A program made the translations under genes and the position numbers. A stretch of DNA of 6,489 nt from assembly GCA_020057015.1 (NCBI GenBank), contig JAGVGS010000201.1, positions 1 to 6,489 of the forward strand, in the 5' to 3' direction. Under the pieces are notes generated by a model. It saw only the letters and a program-made list of their open reading frames with translations, did not search any database and had not been told where the DNA came from. This stretch comes from Candidatus Omnitrophota bacterium (GTDB lineage: Bacteria; Omnitrophota; Gorgyraeia; Aquiviventales; Aquiviventaceae). Of the stretch, positions 1 through 6,192 are shown in pieces; the stretch's first letter is position 1, and every line of letters starts with the position of its first letter.

Positions 1-102
1 CAGGCTGGCCACCTTGCGCTGCGCAATCGGGCCCCCGCCGACGACGACACAGCGGCGGCCGCGCAATTCGACAAAGAGCGGATAGTAGCGCGGAGCCGTC
101 AT
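1..102 (-). CDS. Precorrin-2 dehydrogenase (SirC/Met8/CysG N-terminal type), first 34 residues, truncated by window edge
   Basis: The frame starts at an ATG overlapping the panB TGA (ATGA) and runs off the window after exactly 34 codons. It reads YYPLFVELRGRRCVVVGGG (6-24) followed by PIAQRKVASL. This is the characteristic start of precorrin-2 dehydrogenases: the YYPLF..L.GR..LVVGGG..A.RKV pattern with the NAD-binding glycine loop GGGPIAQRK at 22-30. The enzyme oxidises precorrin-2 to sirohydrochlorin with NAD+, and many forms also insert iron to make siroheme. Whether this is a stand-alone SirC/Met8-type protein or the N-terminal part of a CysG fusion cannot be told from what is visible. It lies directly behind panB and is likely the first gene of a tetrapyrrole block; that last point is inference. 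Confidence 0.85.
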   Translation of the reverse strand, partial: MTAPRYYPLFVELRGRRCVVVGGGPIAQRKVASL

Positions 103-950
103 GCGTGCCCGTTCAGTTGTTGCCGCAAGCGCGCGGCTTCTACCGGCGCCATCGGGCGGCTGTGGGCGGATGCGGGAAATCGCCGCTGTCGGACATCCAG
201 GCAATAGCGCTGCATCGCGCGCCGCATCAGCGCCCCTGCTTGGGCATAGCGCTTCACAAACCTCGGGTGGAACCGATCATACAGGCCCAGCAGATCATGC
301 GTCACTAACACCTGGCCATCGCAGGATCGCCCGGCGCCGATGCCGATCGTGGGGATGCGCAGGCGCTGGGTGATTTCCTCGGCCACGACATCGGGCACGC
401 ACTCAATCACGAGGGACCAGCAACCCGCTGCCTCAAGCTGCAGGGCCTGATTGATGATGCGCTGCGCCGAGGCGGCATCCTTGCCCCGGTACCCAAAGCC
501 GCCCTCAACCTGCGCGGTTTGCGGGGTGAGGCCCACGTGCCCCATCACCGGAATGCCGGCGTGCACCATCACCCGCACCGCGCGATCCATCCTGGGGCGC
601 CATTCGACTTTGACGGCCTCGCAGCCGGTCTCCTTGCGCAGGCGTTGCGCGTCGCGCCGCACCCGCTCAGGCGAGCCGCGCAGGGACTCGGCCGGCAGAT
701 CGACCACAAGCAACGCATGGCTCACGCCTCGGCGCACCGCCTGGGCATGGTGCAGCATGTGCGCGAGGGTCACCTCGGCGGTTGATTCCAGGCCCATCAC
801 GACCATGGCCAGCGAATCACCGACCAGCACGATATCGACCCCGGCTTCATCCAGCAGGCGCGCCATGGGATAGTCATACGCGGTCAGCATGGTCAGGCGC
901 TGGCCCTGCCGGGCTCTTCGTTGTAGCTGGGCAATCGTCAGGCGCGCCAT
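99..950 (-). CDS. panB: 3-methyl-2-oxobutanoate hydroxymethyltransferase (ketopantoate hydroxymethyltransferase)
   Basis: PanB transfers the hydroxymethyl group of 5,10-methylene-THF to 2-oxoisovalerate, giving ketopantoate, the first committed step to pantothenate and coenzyme A. The 283-residue TIM-barrel protein has LTAYDYPMARLLDEAGVD (22-39), LVGDSL (42-47) with Mg-ligand Asp45, DLP with Asp84, VKVE with Lys114 and Glu116, GHVGLTPQ (137-144) with His138, LVIECVP (180-186) with Glu183 matching the catalytic base (Glu181 in E. coli), and IGIGAGRSCDGQVLVTHDLLGL (202-223). Several flanking positions differ from the usual family: DSLAM for DSLGM, LEST for YDST, DLPAESL for D(M/L)PFxSY, and KVEW for K(L/I)EGG. 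All the acidic and basic active-site residues are kept, so it should be active. It starts 6 bases after the small CxxC gene without a clear Shine-Dalgarno, and its TGA overlaps the next start by 4 bases. Confidence 0.96.
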   Translation of the reverse strand: MARLTIAQLQRRARQGQRLTMLTAYDYPMARLLDEAGVDIVLVGDSLAMVVMGLESTAEVTLAHMLHHAQAVRRGVSHALLVVDLPAESLRGSPERVRRDAQRLRKETGCEAVKVEWRPRMDRAVRVMVHAGIPVMGHVGLTPQTAQVEGGFGYRGKDAASAQRIINQALQLEAAGCWSLVIECVPDVVAEEITQRLRIPTIGIGAGRSCDGQVLVTHDLLGLYDRFHPRFVKRYAQAGALMRRAMQRYCLDVRQRRFPASAHSRPMAPVEAARLRQQLNGHA

Positions 951-956
951 CGCCGA

Positions 957-1118
957 TCAGGCCGGTGGGCGCCGAAGCCCGTCATCGCGTCCCTGGGCTT
1001 TTTTGTCGAAGCACGCAGGGCAGTTGAACAGCGGACGCGCCAGGCTGCGGTTGTAGTCTTTGGCGACCATCACCCGCAGCACGAGAGGGCAATCCTTCTT
1101 GCACGTATCACACCGCAT
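957..1118 (-). CDS. Small protein of 53 residues with two CxxC pairs, function unknown
   Basis: I do not recognise this family. The frame begins with ATG 11 bases inside the 3' end of the lipoyl transferase gene and ends in TGA 6 bases before the panB start, so it fills what would otherwise be a gap of 157 bases. The product reads MRCDTCKKDCPLVLRV at the start, a basic-hydrophobic middle (MVAKDYNRSLARPLF), then NCPACFDKK and a polar tail ending RRPPA. Cys3/Cys6 and Cys35/Cys38 form two CxxC knuckles about 28 residues apart, with an extra Cys10, which is the layout of a minimal zinc ribbon or rubredoxin-like knuckle protein. GGGAG at 1129-1133 lies 10 bases upstream as a weak ribosome binding site. 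Support is the fit between neighbours and the coherent cysteine pattern; a zinc-binding or redox role is inference. It could instead be a chance frame. Confidence 0.72.
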   Translation of the reverse strand: MRCDTCKKDCPLVLRVMVAKDYNRSLARPLFNCPACFDKKAQGRDDGLRRPPA

Positions 1119-1803
1119 CGTCGCTTTGCTCCCACCACGTGGCCCACGAGGCTACCCAGCGCTCAATAACCACAGCTTCGCTCAGCTCGGCGTCTGCCGC
1201 CTCTGTCAGCGGCACGGCCCGTTGGTCATATTGTTGGGCGATGCTGGCAGGCATCACCTCGCGCAGGGCGGAGGGGATCTCCTGCACCAGCAGTGAGCCT
1301 TGGATCAGACAACTCTTAGTATAGCGCCGAGCCGCAAACCCCGCCACCTTGCGGTCCCCTACGCACACCGCGTAGGGGCTCTCTTCGGCCAGGCAATACG
1401 TCAGCGCGGCACGCGCGGTCGACTCCCACAGCGGCTGGGCCGGCACCCCGAAACTACGGCAGAGGGCCAAGGCGCTGCCGCAGGCGGCCTTCAACAGGGC
1501 GTGCAAAGACGTGGCGCTGGTGCGCGGCACGACGATGGCCACAGAGACATCGCTGCCATGCACCGCCAGCGCACCCCCGGTGGGCCGCTCCACGACGCAC
1601 TCCGAAGCCAACGCCTGGATCCAGGCGGGCGGCGATTGCTTCCACCCCAGCGACACCGCCGGCGGCTGCCAGCGGAAAAACCGCACTACCGGCTGGGCCT
1701 GCATAGCTAGCGCCACGTCAGCAGCCATCTGCTGATCCGCCGTTCGCGGCGCATCGAGAAAAATGCGCCAACTCGTGCGAGGTGCTACCAGCAGCTCAGC
1801 CAT
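1108..1803 (-). CDS. LipM/LplA-type octanoyl- or lipoyl-protein transferase
   Basis: The 231-residue protein belongs to the biotin/lipoate protein ligase fold (BPL/LplA/LipB family). WRIFLDAPRTADQQMAADVAL (from residue 12) matches the WRFIDSG...NMALDEAL opening of LipM and LplA. VVRFFRWQPPAVSLGWKQ (39-56) matches the R.Y.W.PA.S.G..Q strand. RPTGGALAVH (73-82) is the substrate-binding loop, although the first Arg of the usual RRPTGG is Glu72 and the third Gly of TGGG is Ala78. GDRKVAGFAARR (149-160) carries the conserved Lys152, followed by QGSLLV (168-173). Cys137 in TYCLAEESPYAVCVGDRK occupies the position of the catalytic cysteine of Bacillus LipM (CFDAPSWYELVVEGRK, from memory), favouring an octanoyltransferase or amidotransferase over an ATP-dependent ligase. 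No LplA accessory C-terminal domain is present, and it is shorter than LipM (about 278). Position directly after gcvPB makes GcvH the likely acceptor. No clear Shine-Dalgarno was seen; translation is probably coupled to gcvPB. Confidence 0.85.
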   Translation of the reverse strand: MAELLVAPRTSWRIFLDAPRTADQQMAADVALAMQAQPVVRFFRWQPPAVSLGWKQSPPAWIQALASECVVERPTGGALAVHGSDVSVAIVVPRTSATSLHALLKAACGSALALCRSFGVPAQPLWESTARAALTYCLAEESPYAVCVGDRKVAGFAARRYTKSCLIQGSLLVQEIPSALREVMPASIAQQYDQRAVPLTEAADAELSEAVVIERWVASWATWWEQSDDAV

Positions 1804-3274
1804 GCGGGGCTGTCGGGCAGGACGCTTCGGCGGGCCTCCAGCGCAGGTTGGGCTCGCGCGCGGCTTTCACTTCATCCAAGCGCTCCACCGGCATCCGGCG
1901 CGGGGCGCGTTTCACCGTGTCCGGCTGCTGCCGGGCTTCCTCGACCACCCGGATGAGGGCTTCGGCAAATTGGTCGAGCGTTTCCTTGGATTCGGTCTCC
2001 GTGGGCTCGATCATCAGCGCATCCTCCACGATGAGAGGAAAGAATACGGTGGGCGCGTAAAAGCCATAATCCAGCAGCCGCTTGGCGACATCCCACGCCG
2101 TGATGCCTTGCGCTTTCAGCAGCTTGGCGGTCATGACAAACTCATGCATGCAGTGCTGATCGTAGGGCACCGGCAAGACCCCGCGCAGCCGAGCTTTGAG
2201 ATAATTGGCGTTGATGATGGCCGTCTCCGAGGCGCGCACCAGCCCTTCGCGGCCCAGCGTCCGGATATACGCGTAGGCGCGCACCAGCACGCCGACGTTG
2301 CCGAACCACCCATGCACCCGCCCGACCGAGTGCTTGCCTTGCTCGTGCCAGGCAAACTGCCTGCCCCGCTTGCGCACGCGCGGCAGCGGGAGGAAGGGCT
2401 CCAGCGCCTGGGTGACCCCCACCGGGCCGGCTCCTGGCCCGCCGCCGCCATGCGGGGTCGAAAACGTCTTATGGAGATTGAGTTGCAGCAGATCCACCCC
2501 CATATCCCCGGGGCGGCAGATCCCCAACAGCGCATTCATGTTCGCCCCGTCCATATAGATCAGCACGTCCTGCTCATGGGCAAGGGCCGTAATCGCCTTG
2601 ATCTGCCGCTCGAACAACCCCAACGTGTTCGGGTTCGTGAGCATGAGGGCTGCGACCTCGCCATTAAGGCGCGCCTTCAGCTCGTTGAGGTCAATGAGGC
2701 CATCGGGCCCTGACTTGAGCTGGACGACCGAGAATCCTGAGAGCGCGGCGGAAGCCGGGTTGGTCCCATGGGCCGAGTCCGGGATCAAAATCGTCGAGCG
2801 GCGCTGGCCGCGCCGCTGGTGATACGCCCGGATGATTTTCAGGCCCGTCAATTCCCCTTGCGCGCCGGCGGCAGGCTGTAAGGTGAAGGCCTGCATCCCG
2901 GTAATAGCACAGAGCATCTGCTCCAGGCCGTGGAGCAATTCGAGCATGCCCTGCACCTGGCTGGCTGGTTGCAGCGGGTGCAGCCAGGCGAAGCCCGGCA
3001 TCGCGGCCACGCGCTCATTCAGCTTGGGGTTGTATTTCATCGTGCACGAGCCGAGCGGATAGAAATGCGTGTCGACTGAAAAATTAAGTTGGGAGAGCCG
3101 CGTATAGTGCCGCACGACGTCGAATTCAGCCACTTCGGGCCACGCGGGGGTGGTGGTGCGCACGTGCTCAGCGGGCAGCACCTCAACCGGCGCGATGGGC
3201 GGCACATCGCTGGCTGCGTAGCGATAGCCCCGGCGGCCCGGGATGGAGCGCTCGAAGATCAAGGGGGTCGTCAT
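1796..3274 (-). CDS. gcvPB: Glycine dehydrogenase (decarboxylating) subunit 2, P-protein C-terminal half
   Basis: This is the catalytic PLP subunit of the split P-protein. The 492-residue product has FERSIPGRRGYR at the start (7-18), YPLGSCTMKYNPKLNE (72-87), LQPAAGAQGE (132-141), DSAHGTNPASA (166-176), LTNPNTLGLFE (212-222), and MDGANMNALLG (241-251). Lys269 in LHKTFSTPHGGGGPG (267-281) is the expected Schiff-base lysine, and FYAPTVFFPL (405-414) and EPTETESKETLD (423-434) are conserved near the end. I chose the ATG at 3272-3274, which overlaps the gcvPA TGA by four bases. A longer frame to 3346 adds 24 residues from inside gcvPA with no family similarity. About 15 residues at the C-terminus (after the NLRW region) look unconserved. 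The last 8 bases overlap the start of the lipoyl transferase gene. Confidence 0.97.
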   Translation of the reverse strand: MTTPLIFERSIPGRRGYRYAASDVPPIAPVEVLPAEHVRTTTPAWPEVAEFDVVRHYTRLSQLNFSVDTHFYPLGSCTMKYNPKLNERVAAMPGFAWLHPLQPASQVQGMLELLHGLEQMLCAITGMQAFTLQPAAGAQGELTGLKIIRAYHQRRGQRRSTILIPDSAHGTNPASAALSGFSVVQLKSGPDGLIDLNELKARLNGEVAALMLTNPNTLGLFERQIKAITALAHEQDVLIYMDGANMNALLGICRPGDMGVDLLQLNLHKTFSTPHGGGGPGAGPVGVTQALEPFLPLPRVRKRGRQFAWHEQGKHSVGRVHGWFGNVGVLVRAYAYIRTLGREGLVRASETAIINANYLKARLRGVLPVPYDQHCMHEFVMTAKLLKAQGITAWDVAKRLLDYGFYAPTVFFPLIVEDALMIEPTETESKETLDQFAEALIRVVEEARQQPDTVKRAPRRMPVERLDEVKAAREPNLRWRPAEASCPTAPHG

Positions 3275-4617
3275 GCGCGCACTTTCTTGAGCGCTTCGCA
3301 GGCGGCATCGATGCGCTCGCGGCTGAGCGTTTCGGTGACGCACCACAGGGCGTGCTGATCGAGCAGCGGATACCAGGTCTTGAGCCCATAGCCGCCCAGC
3401 ACGCCGGCCTTGAGCAGCGCGCGATTGACGGCCTCGGGGGTGATCCCCGCCTCATAGCGCAGCGTGAATTCGTTGAAAAACGGCTGATCGAAGGCAAGGC
3501 GTACCCAGGGCAGCTCTTGCAGGTGCGAAGCTGCGTAGTGCGCCTTGCTGAGATTTGCCTCACTCAGCTCGCGCAGTCCTTGGGGGCCGAGCAGGCTCAT
3601 AAACATCGTCGCGCGCAGGGCGATCAAGCCCTCATTGGTGCAAATATTCGAGGTGGCCTTTTCGCGGCGGATATGCTGCTCGCGCGTTTGCAGCGTCAGC
3701 GTATAGCCGCGCTGCCCGCGTTGATCCACCGTGCAGCCAGCGAGCCTTCCGGGCATGCGGCGCAGCAGCGCCTGGGTGGTGGCAAACAGCCCAAGCCCCG
3801 GCCCGCCATACGCCACCGGCGTTCCGAGGCAGCGGCCCTCGGCCACCGCGATATCCGCGCCATAGGCTCCGGGCGGCTGCAACACCCCGAGGCTGATCGG
3901 GTACACGGAAGCTGCAAAGAGCGCGCCGACGCGGTGCGCGAGATCTGCGGCCTGCGCCATGGGCTCGAGGCAGCCGAAGACGTTGGGGTGCTGCAAGAAG
4001 ACGCCGGCCACATCATCTTTAAGCGCCTTGGCCAGCGCCTCGAGGTCGGTGAGGCCATTGACGGTCGGGATCTCCTGGAGAATCGCCCCGGCCCCTTGCA
4101 GATAGGTGCTCAGCACTTGGCGGGCGTGGGGGTGCAGCGCTTCGGCGACGAGCAGGCGGTTGCGTCCGGTAGCGCGCAGGGCGACCACCGCGGCTTCCCC
4201 TACGGCCGAGGCGCCATCATAGAGCGAGGCATTAGCCACGTCCATGCCGAGCAGTTCGCAGACCATCGTCTGGAACTCATAGATCGCCTGCAGGCTGCCT
4301 TGACTGGCTTCGGCCTGATACGGGGTGTACGGGGTCAGCCACTCCCCCCGGCTGCTGAGCGCATCCACCGCCGTGGGCACCAGATGGTGATACTGCCCGG
4401 CGCCGAGAAACGAGGTGACCTGCGGCAGCGCAATGTTGCGGGCGGCCAGCGATTCGGTCAGCTCCAGCACTTGGGCCTCGCTCAGGCCATGCGGCACGTG
4501 CAGGGAGCGCTGATGCACATCGCCCGGCACGGCGTGGATGAGCTCCTCGAACGAGCCCACCCCGATGGTGCGCAGCATGTCCTTGAGCTGCTGATCGGTA
4601 TTCGGGGCGTAGTCCAT
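3271..4617 (-). CDS. gcvPA: Glycine dehydrogenase (decarboxylating) subunit 1, P-protein N-terminal half
   Basis: This is the first subunit of the split, PLP-dependent P-protein, which decarboxylates glycine and loads the remaining aminomethyl group on GcvH. GcvPA lacks the PLP lysine but is needed with GcvPB for the active heterotetramer. At 448 residues it fits the family. Motifs in order are FLGAGQYHH (70-78), TPYTPYQAEASQGSLQ (95-110), DVANASLYDGASA (126-138), LQHPNVFGCLEP (208-219), AYGGPGLG (269-276), and the signature stretch 310-328 (QTREQHIRREKATSNICTN). The start at 4617 gives the usual MDY..N.....MLRTIG beginning with an AAGG ribosome binding site; an upstream in-frame ATG at 4731 would run through gcvH and is rejected. 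The stop overlaps the gcvPB start in an ATGA arrangement, which favours equal synthesis of the two subunits. Confidence 0.97.
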   Translation of the reverse strand: MDYAPNTDQQLKDMLRTIGVGSFEELIHAVPGDVHQRSLHVPHGLSEAQVLELTESLAARNIALPQVTSFLGAGQYHHLVPTAVDALSSRGEWLTPYTPYQAEASQGSLQAIYEFQTMVCELLGMDVANASLYDGASAVGEAAVVALRATGRNRLLVAEALHPHARQVLSTYLQGAGAILQEIPTVNGLTDLEALAKALKDDVAGVFLQHPNVFGCLEPMAQAADLAHRVGALFAASVYPISLGVLQPPGAYGADIAVAEGRCLGTPVAYGGPGLGLFATTQALLRRMPGRLAGCTVDQRGQRGYTLTLQTREQHIRREKATSNICTNEGLIALRATMFMSLLGPQGLRELSEANLSKAHYAASHLQELPWVRLAFDQPFFNEFTLRYEAGITPEAVNRALLKAGVLGGYGLKTWYPLLDQHALWCVTETLSRERIDAACEALKKVRA

Positions 4618-4622
4618 ACGAG

Positions 4623-4626
4623 CCTT
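4623..4626 (-). promoter_or_regulatory. Ribosome binding site of gcvPA overlapping the gcvH stop
   Basis: AAGG on the minus strand overlaps the gcvH TAA (4625-4627) and sits 5 bases before the ATG at 4615-4617. It decides the gcvPA start: the reading frame is open 38 codons further upstream into gcvH, but those codons read as low-complexity out-of-frame sequence and lack the conserved P-protein N-terminus. Confidence 0.6.
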
Positions 4627-5014
4627 AGTGCGCCGCCTGCTCGATGAGCTTGTGGTATTCTTCAGCCGAGAGCAACTTGGAGGCTTCTTCCGGCTGGCTG
4701 GGGGCAATGGCAAACAGCCAGCCCTGGCCATAGCAATCCTGGTTCACTGCCTGCGGAGCTTTCGCGACCGCTTGGTTGCTGCGGGTGATGGTGCCGGACA
4801 CCGGGGCGTAAATGTCAAACGCGGCTTTCACTGATTCAATGACCGCGGCTGGTTCACCTTGCTTGACCTGGCGGCCTACTGCCGGCACCTCAATGAACAC
4901 GATGTCGCGCAGCTCCTCTTGGGCATGCGCCGTGACGCCGATCACCAGTTCCGCCCCCTCGCGCTTGGCCCATTCGTGCGTCTTGGTGTAGAACAAGGCC
5001 GGTGGCACGTCCAT
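4625..5014 (-). CDS. gcvH: Glycine cleavage system H-protein (lipoyl carrier)
   Basis: GcvH is the small soluble carrier whose lipoyl-lysine arm shuttles the aminomethyl intermediate from the P-protein to the T-protein and is then re-oxidised by the L-protein. At 129 residues it has the usual length. The N-terminus has the family's YTKTHEW (residues 9-15) and IGVTAHAQEELRDIVFIE (25-42). The lipoylation site is Lys63 in ESVKAAFDIYAPVSG (60-74), matching the ESVKAASDIYAPVSG-type motif of the family, followed by NQDCYGQGWLF (91-101). The acidic/helical C-terminus (SAEEYHKLIEQ) is also typical. A strong GAGGAG ribosome binding site precedes it. It stands between gcvT and gcvPA, and a lipoyl transferase homologue is encoded three genes downstream. 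No missing residues were noticed. Confidence 0.98.
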   Translation of the reverse strand: MDVPPALFYTKTHEWAKREGAELVIGVTAHAQEELRDIVFIEVPAVGRQVKQGEPAAVIESVKAAFDIYAPVSGTITRSNQAVAKAPQAVNQDCYGQGWLFAIAPSQPEEASKLLSAEEYHKLIEQAAH

Positions 5015-5019
5015 GGCAG

Positions 5020-5025
5020 CTCCTC
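5020..5025 (-). promoter_or_regulatory. Ribosome binding site of gcvH
   Basis: GAGGAG on the minus strand lies 5 bases before the gcvH ATG, in the 14-base gap after the gcvT TAA. It is the best Shine-Dalgarno match in the window. It supports the ATG at 5012-5014 as the start and would let GcvH, the carrier protein, be translated independently of gcvT. Confidence 0.8.
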
Positions 5026-5028
5026 GTG

Positions 5029-6189
5029 TTAAGCCGACTCGATAGACCGCTGGCCGCTGGGGGGATTCGCCAATGTCGGGTGCGCGACCCCGGGGCGCCA
5101 GAACGGCATTTTCACGATTGTGGCCGTATGCTTGAGATTGCGCACGAGCAGCGTCAGCGTGGAGCCTACCCTCGCGTGCGCGGCCTGCACATACCCCATG
5201 CCCAGCGACTTCGCCAAGATGGGGCTGTAGGTCCCGCTAGTCACCTGCCCGACAGGTTCGGGGTGATCCGCAACATAGAGCGGCATGCCGGTGCGCGGCA
5301 CCGGCCCTTGCGTCAATTCAAAGCCCACCAGATGGCGCGAGAGCCCCTGCTGTTTTTGGCGCCGCAGCGCCTCTTGGCCGATAAAGCCAGGCTTATTGAG
5401 GGCCACGGTCCAGTCCAGCCCGGCTTCCCAGGGGGTGGTGCTGGTATCCATGTCCGTGCCATAGAGCCGAAGCCCCGCCTCAATGCGCAGCGTGTCACGC
5501 GCGCCGAGGCCCACAGGCCTCGCCCCCACTGAGGCCCCCTGGCTCAGCACCGAGTCCCAGACGCGCCGGGCATGCTGATCCGGCAGGAATAACTCAAACC
5601 CATCGCCGCCGGTATAGCCGGTGCGGGCAATGCCGGCATCCGCGCTCATCGTGCGCATCGGGGCGATGGCGAAGCGGCCCAGGCCCGCCACTTTAGCATC
5701 GAGCAAATGCTCCAGCACGCGCGCCGCGAGCGGGCCCTGCACCGCGAGGATGCTGCGGCCTTCGCTGACATCCGTCACGGTCGTGCGACTAAGCCGCCGG
5801 GCCTTGAGCCACGCCACATCACTGTCATGGGTGCCGCAGTTGACGATCACCAGGAACTCCTCGGCGCCCAAGCGATAGATGATCAGATCATCCAGGATCC
5901 CGCCCTGGTCATTGAGCATCATGGTGTAGCAGGCGCGCAGGATGCCCACTTGCGTGATGTCGCTGACCACCAGCTGATTGAGCGTGGCTTCCGCGTCCGG
6001 GCCGGTCACCAAGACTTGCCCCATATGGGAGACATCGAACAGGCCCAGCGCGTCGCGCACCGCGCGGTGCTCTTCCAGGATGCTGGTGTAATACAGCGGC
6101 ATGTCCCAGCCGTGGAAATCGGTCATTTTCGCGCCCAGCGCGCGGTGGCGATCGTGCAACGCGGTTTTCTTCAGTCCGACAGCGGTCAT
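5029..6189 (-). CDS. gcvT: Glycine cleavage system T-protein (aminomethyltransferase)
   Basis: GcvT takes the aminomethyl group carried on the lipoyl arm of GcvH, transfers its carbon to THF to give 5,10-methylene-THF, and releases ammonia. The 386-residue protein is close to family length. Landmarks in order are LKKTALHDRHR near residues 6-16, the FDVSHMG motif at 51-57, GGILDDLI at 96-103 whose Asp101 matches the catalytic aspartate of the family, ARTGYTGGDGFEL at 188-200, GLGARDTLRIEAG at 227-239, and the C-terminal barrel domain with VTSGTYSP at 316-323 and IVKMPFW at 358-364. About 20 residues follow the usual KMPF ending, a small non-conserved tail. The ATG start gives the conserved N-terminus directly; Met22 would delete conserved sequence. 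It begins 3 bases after the metF stop and has only a weak Shine-Dalgarno match (AGGG about 12 bases upstream), which suggests coupling. gcvH follows after 14 bases. Confidence 0.97.
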   Translation of the reverse strand: MTAVGLKKTALHDRHRALGAKMTDFHGWDMPLYYTSILEEHRAVRDALGLFDVSHMGQVLVTGPDAEATLNQLVVSDITQVGILRACYTMMLNDQGGILDDLIIYRLGAEEFLVIVNCGTHDSDVAWLKARRLSRTTVTDVSEGRSILAVQGPLAARVLEHLLDAKVAGLGRFAIAPMRTMSADAGIARTGYTGGDGFELFLPDQHARRVWDSVLSQGASVGARPVGLGARDTLRIEAGLRLYGTDMDTSTTPWEAGLDWTVALNKPGFIGQEALRRQKQQGLSRHLVGFELTQGPVPRTGMPLYVADHPEPVGQVTSGTYSPILAKSLGMGYVQAAHARVGSTLTLLVRNLKHTATIVKMPFWRPGVAHPTLANPPSGQRSIESA

Positions 6190-6192
6190 CGA

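Noticed and set aside
951..1107. The stretch between the lipoyl transferase and panB considered as an intergenic regulatory region
   Set aside because: It is almost wholly filled by the 53-codon CxxC frame. I saw no hairpin followed by a T-run on the minus strand and no plausible -35/-10 pair; the AAAAAA run around 1000-1005 is not preceded by a stem I could identify.
1763..2713. 316-codon open frame on the plus strand opposite gcvPB and the start of the lipoyl transferase gene
   Set aside because: Rich in His, Arg, Gly and Pro with no domain pattern, and crosses two real genes on the other strand; an antisense shadow of GC-rich coding sequence.
3275..3346. Longer gcvPB start giving 24 extra N-terminal residues
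   Set aside because: The extension is gcvPA coding sequence read in another frame. The ATG at 3274 overlaps the gcvPA stop and gives the conserved P-protein subunit 2 N-terminus.
3352..4647. 431-codon open frame on the plus strand opposite gcvPA
   Set aside because: It lies entirely antisense to a well-conserved gcvPA and matches no family I know. Long antisense frames are expected where GC-rich codon bias suppresses stop codons on the opposite strand.
4618..4731. Longer gcvPA start giving 38 extra N-terminal residues
   Set aside because: The extension runs through gcvH out of frame and is Ser/Arg/Lys-rich without similarity. The ATG at 4617 has an AAGG ribosome binding site and the expected N-terminus.
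5002..5532. 176-codon open frame on the plus strand opposite the 3' part of gcvT
   Set aside because: Antisense to conserved GcvT sequence, with no recognisable motif or convincing ribosome binding site.
6190..6192. Possible glycine riboswitch or promoter ahead of gcvT
   Set aside because: Only 3 bases separate metF and gcvT, so no leader can fit; any glycine-responsive element would have to be upstream of metF, outside the window.
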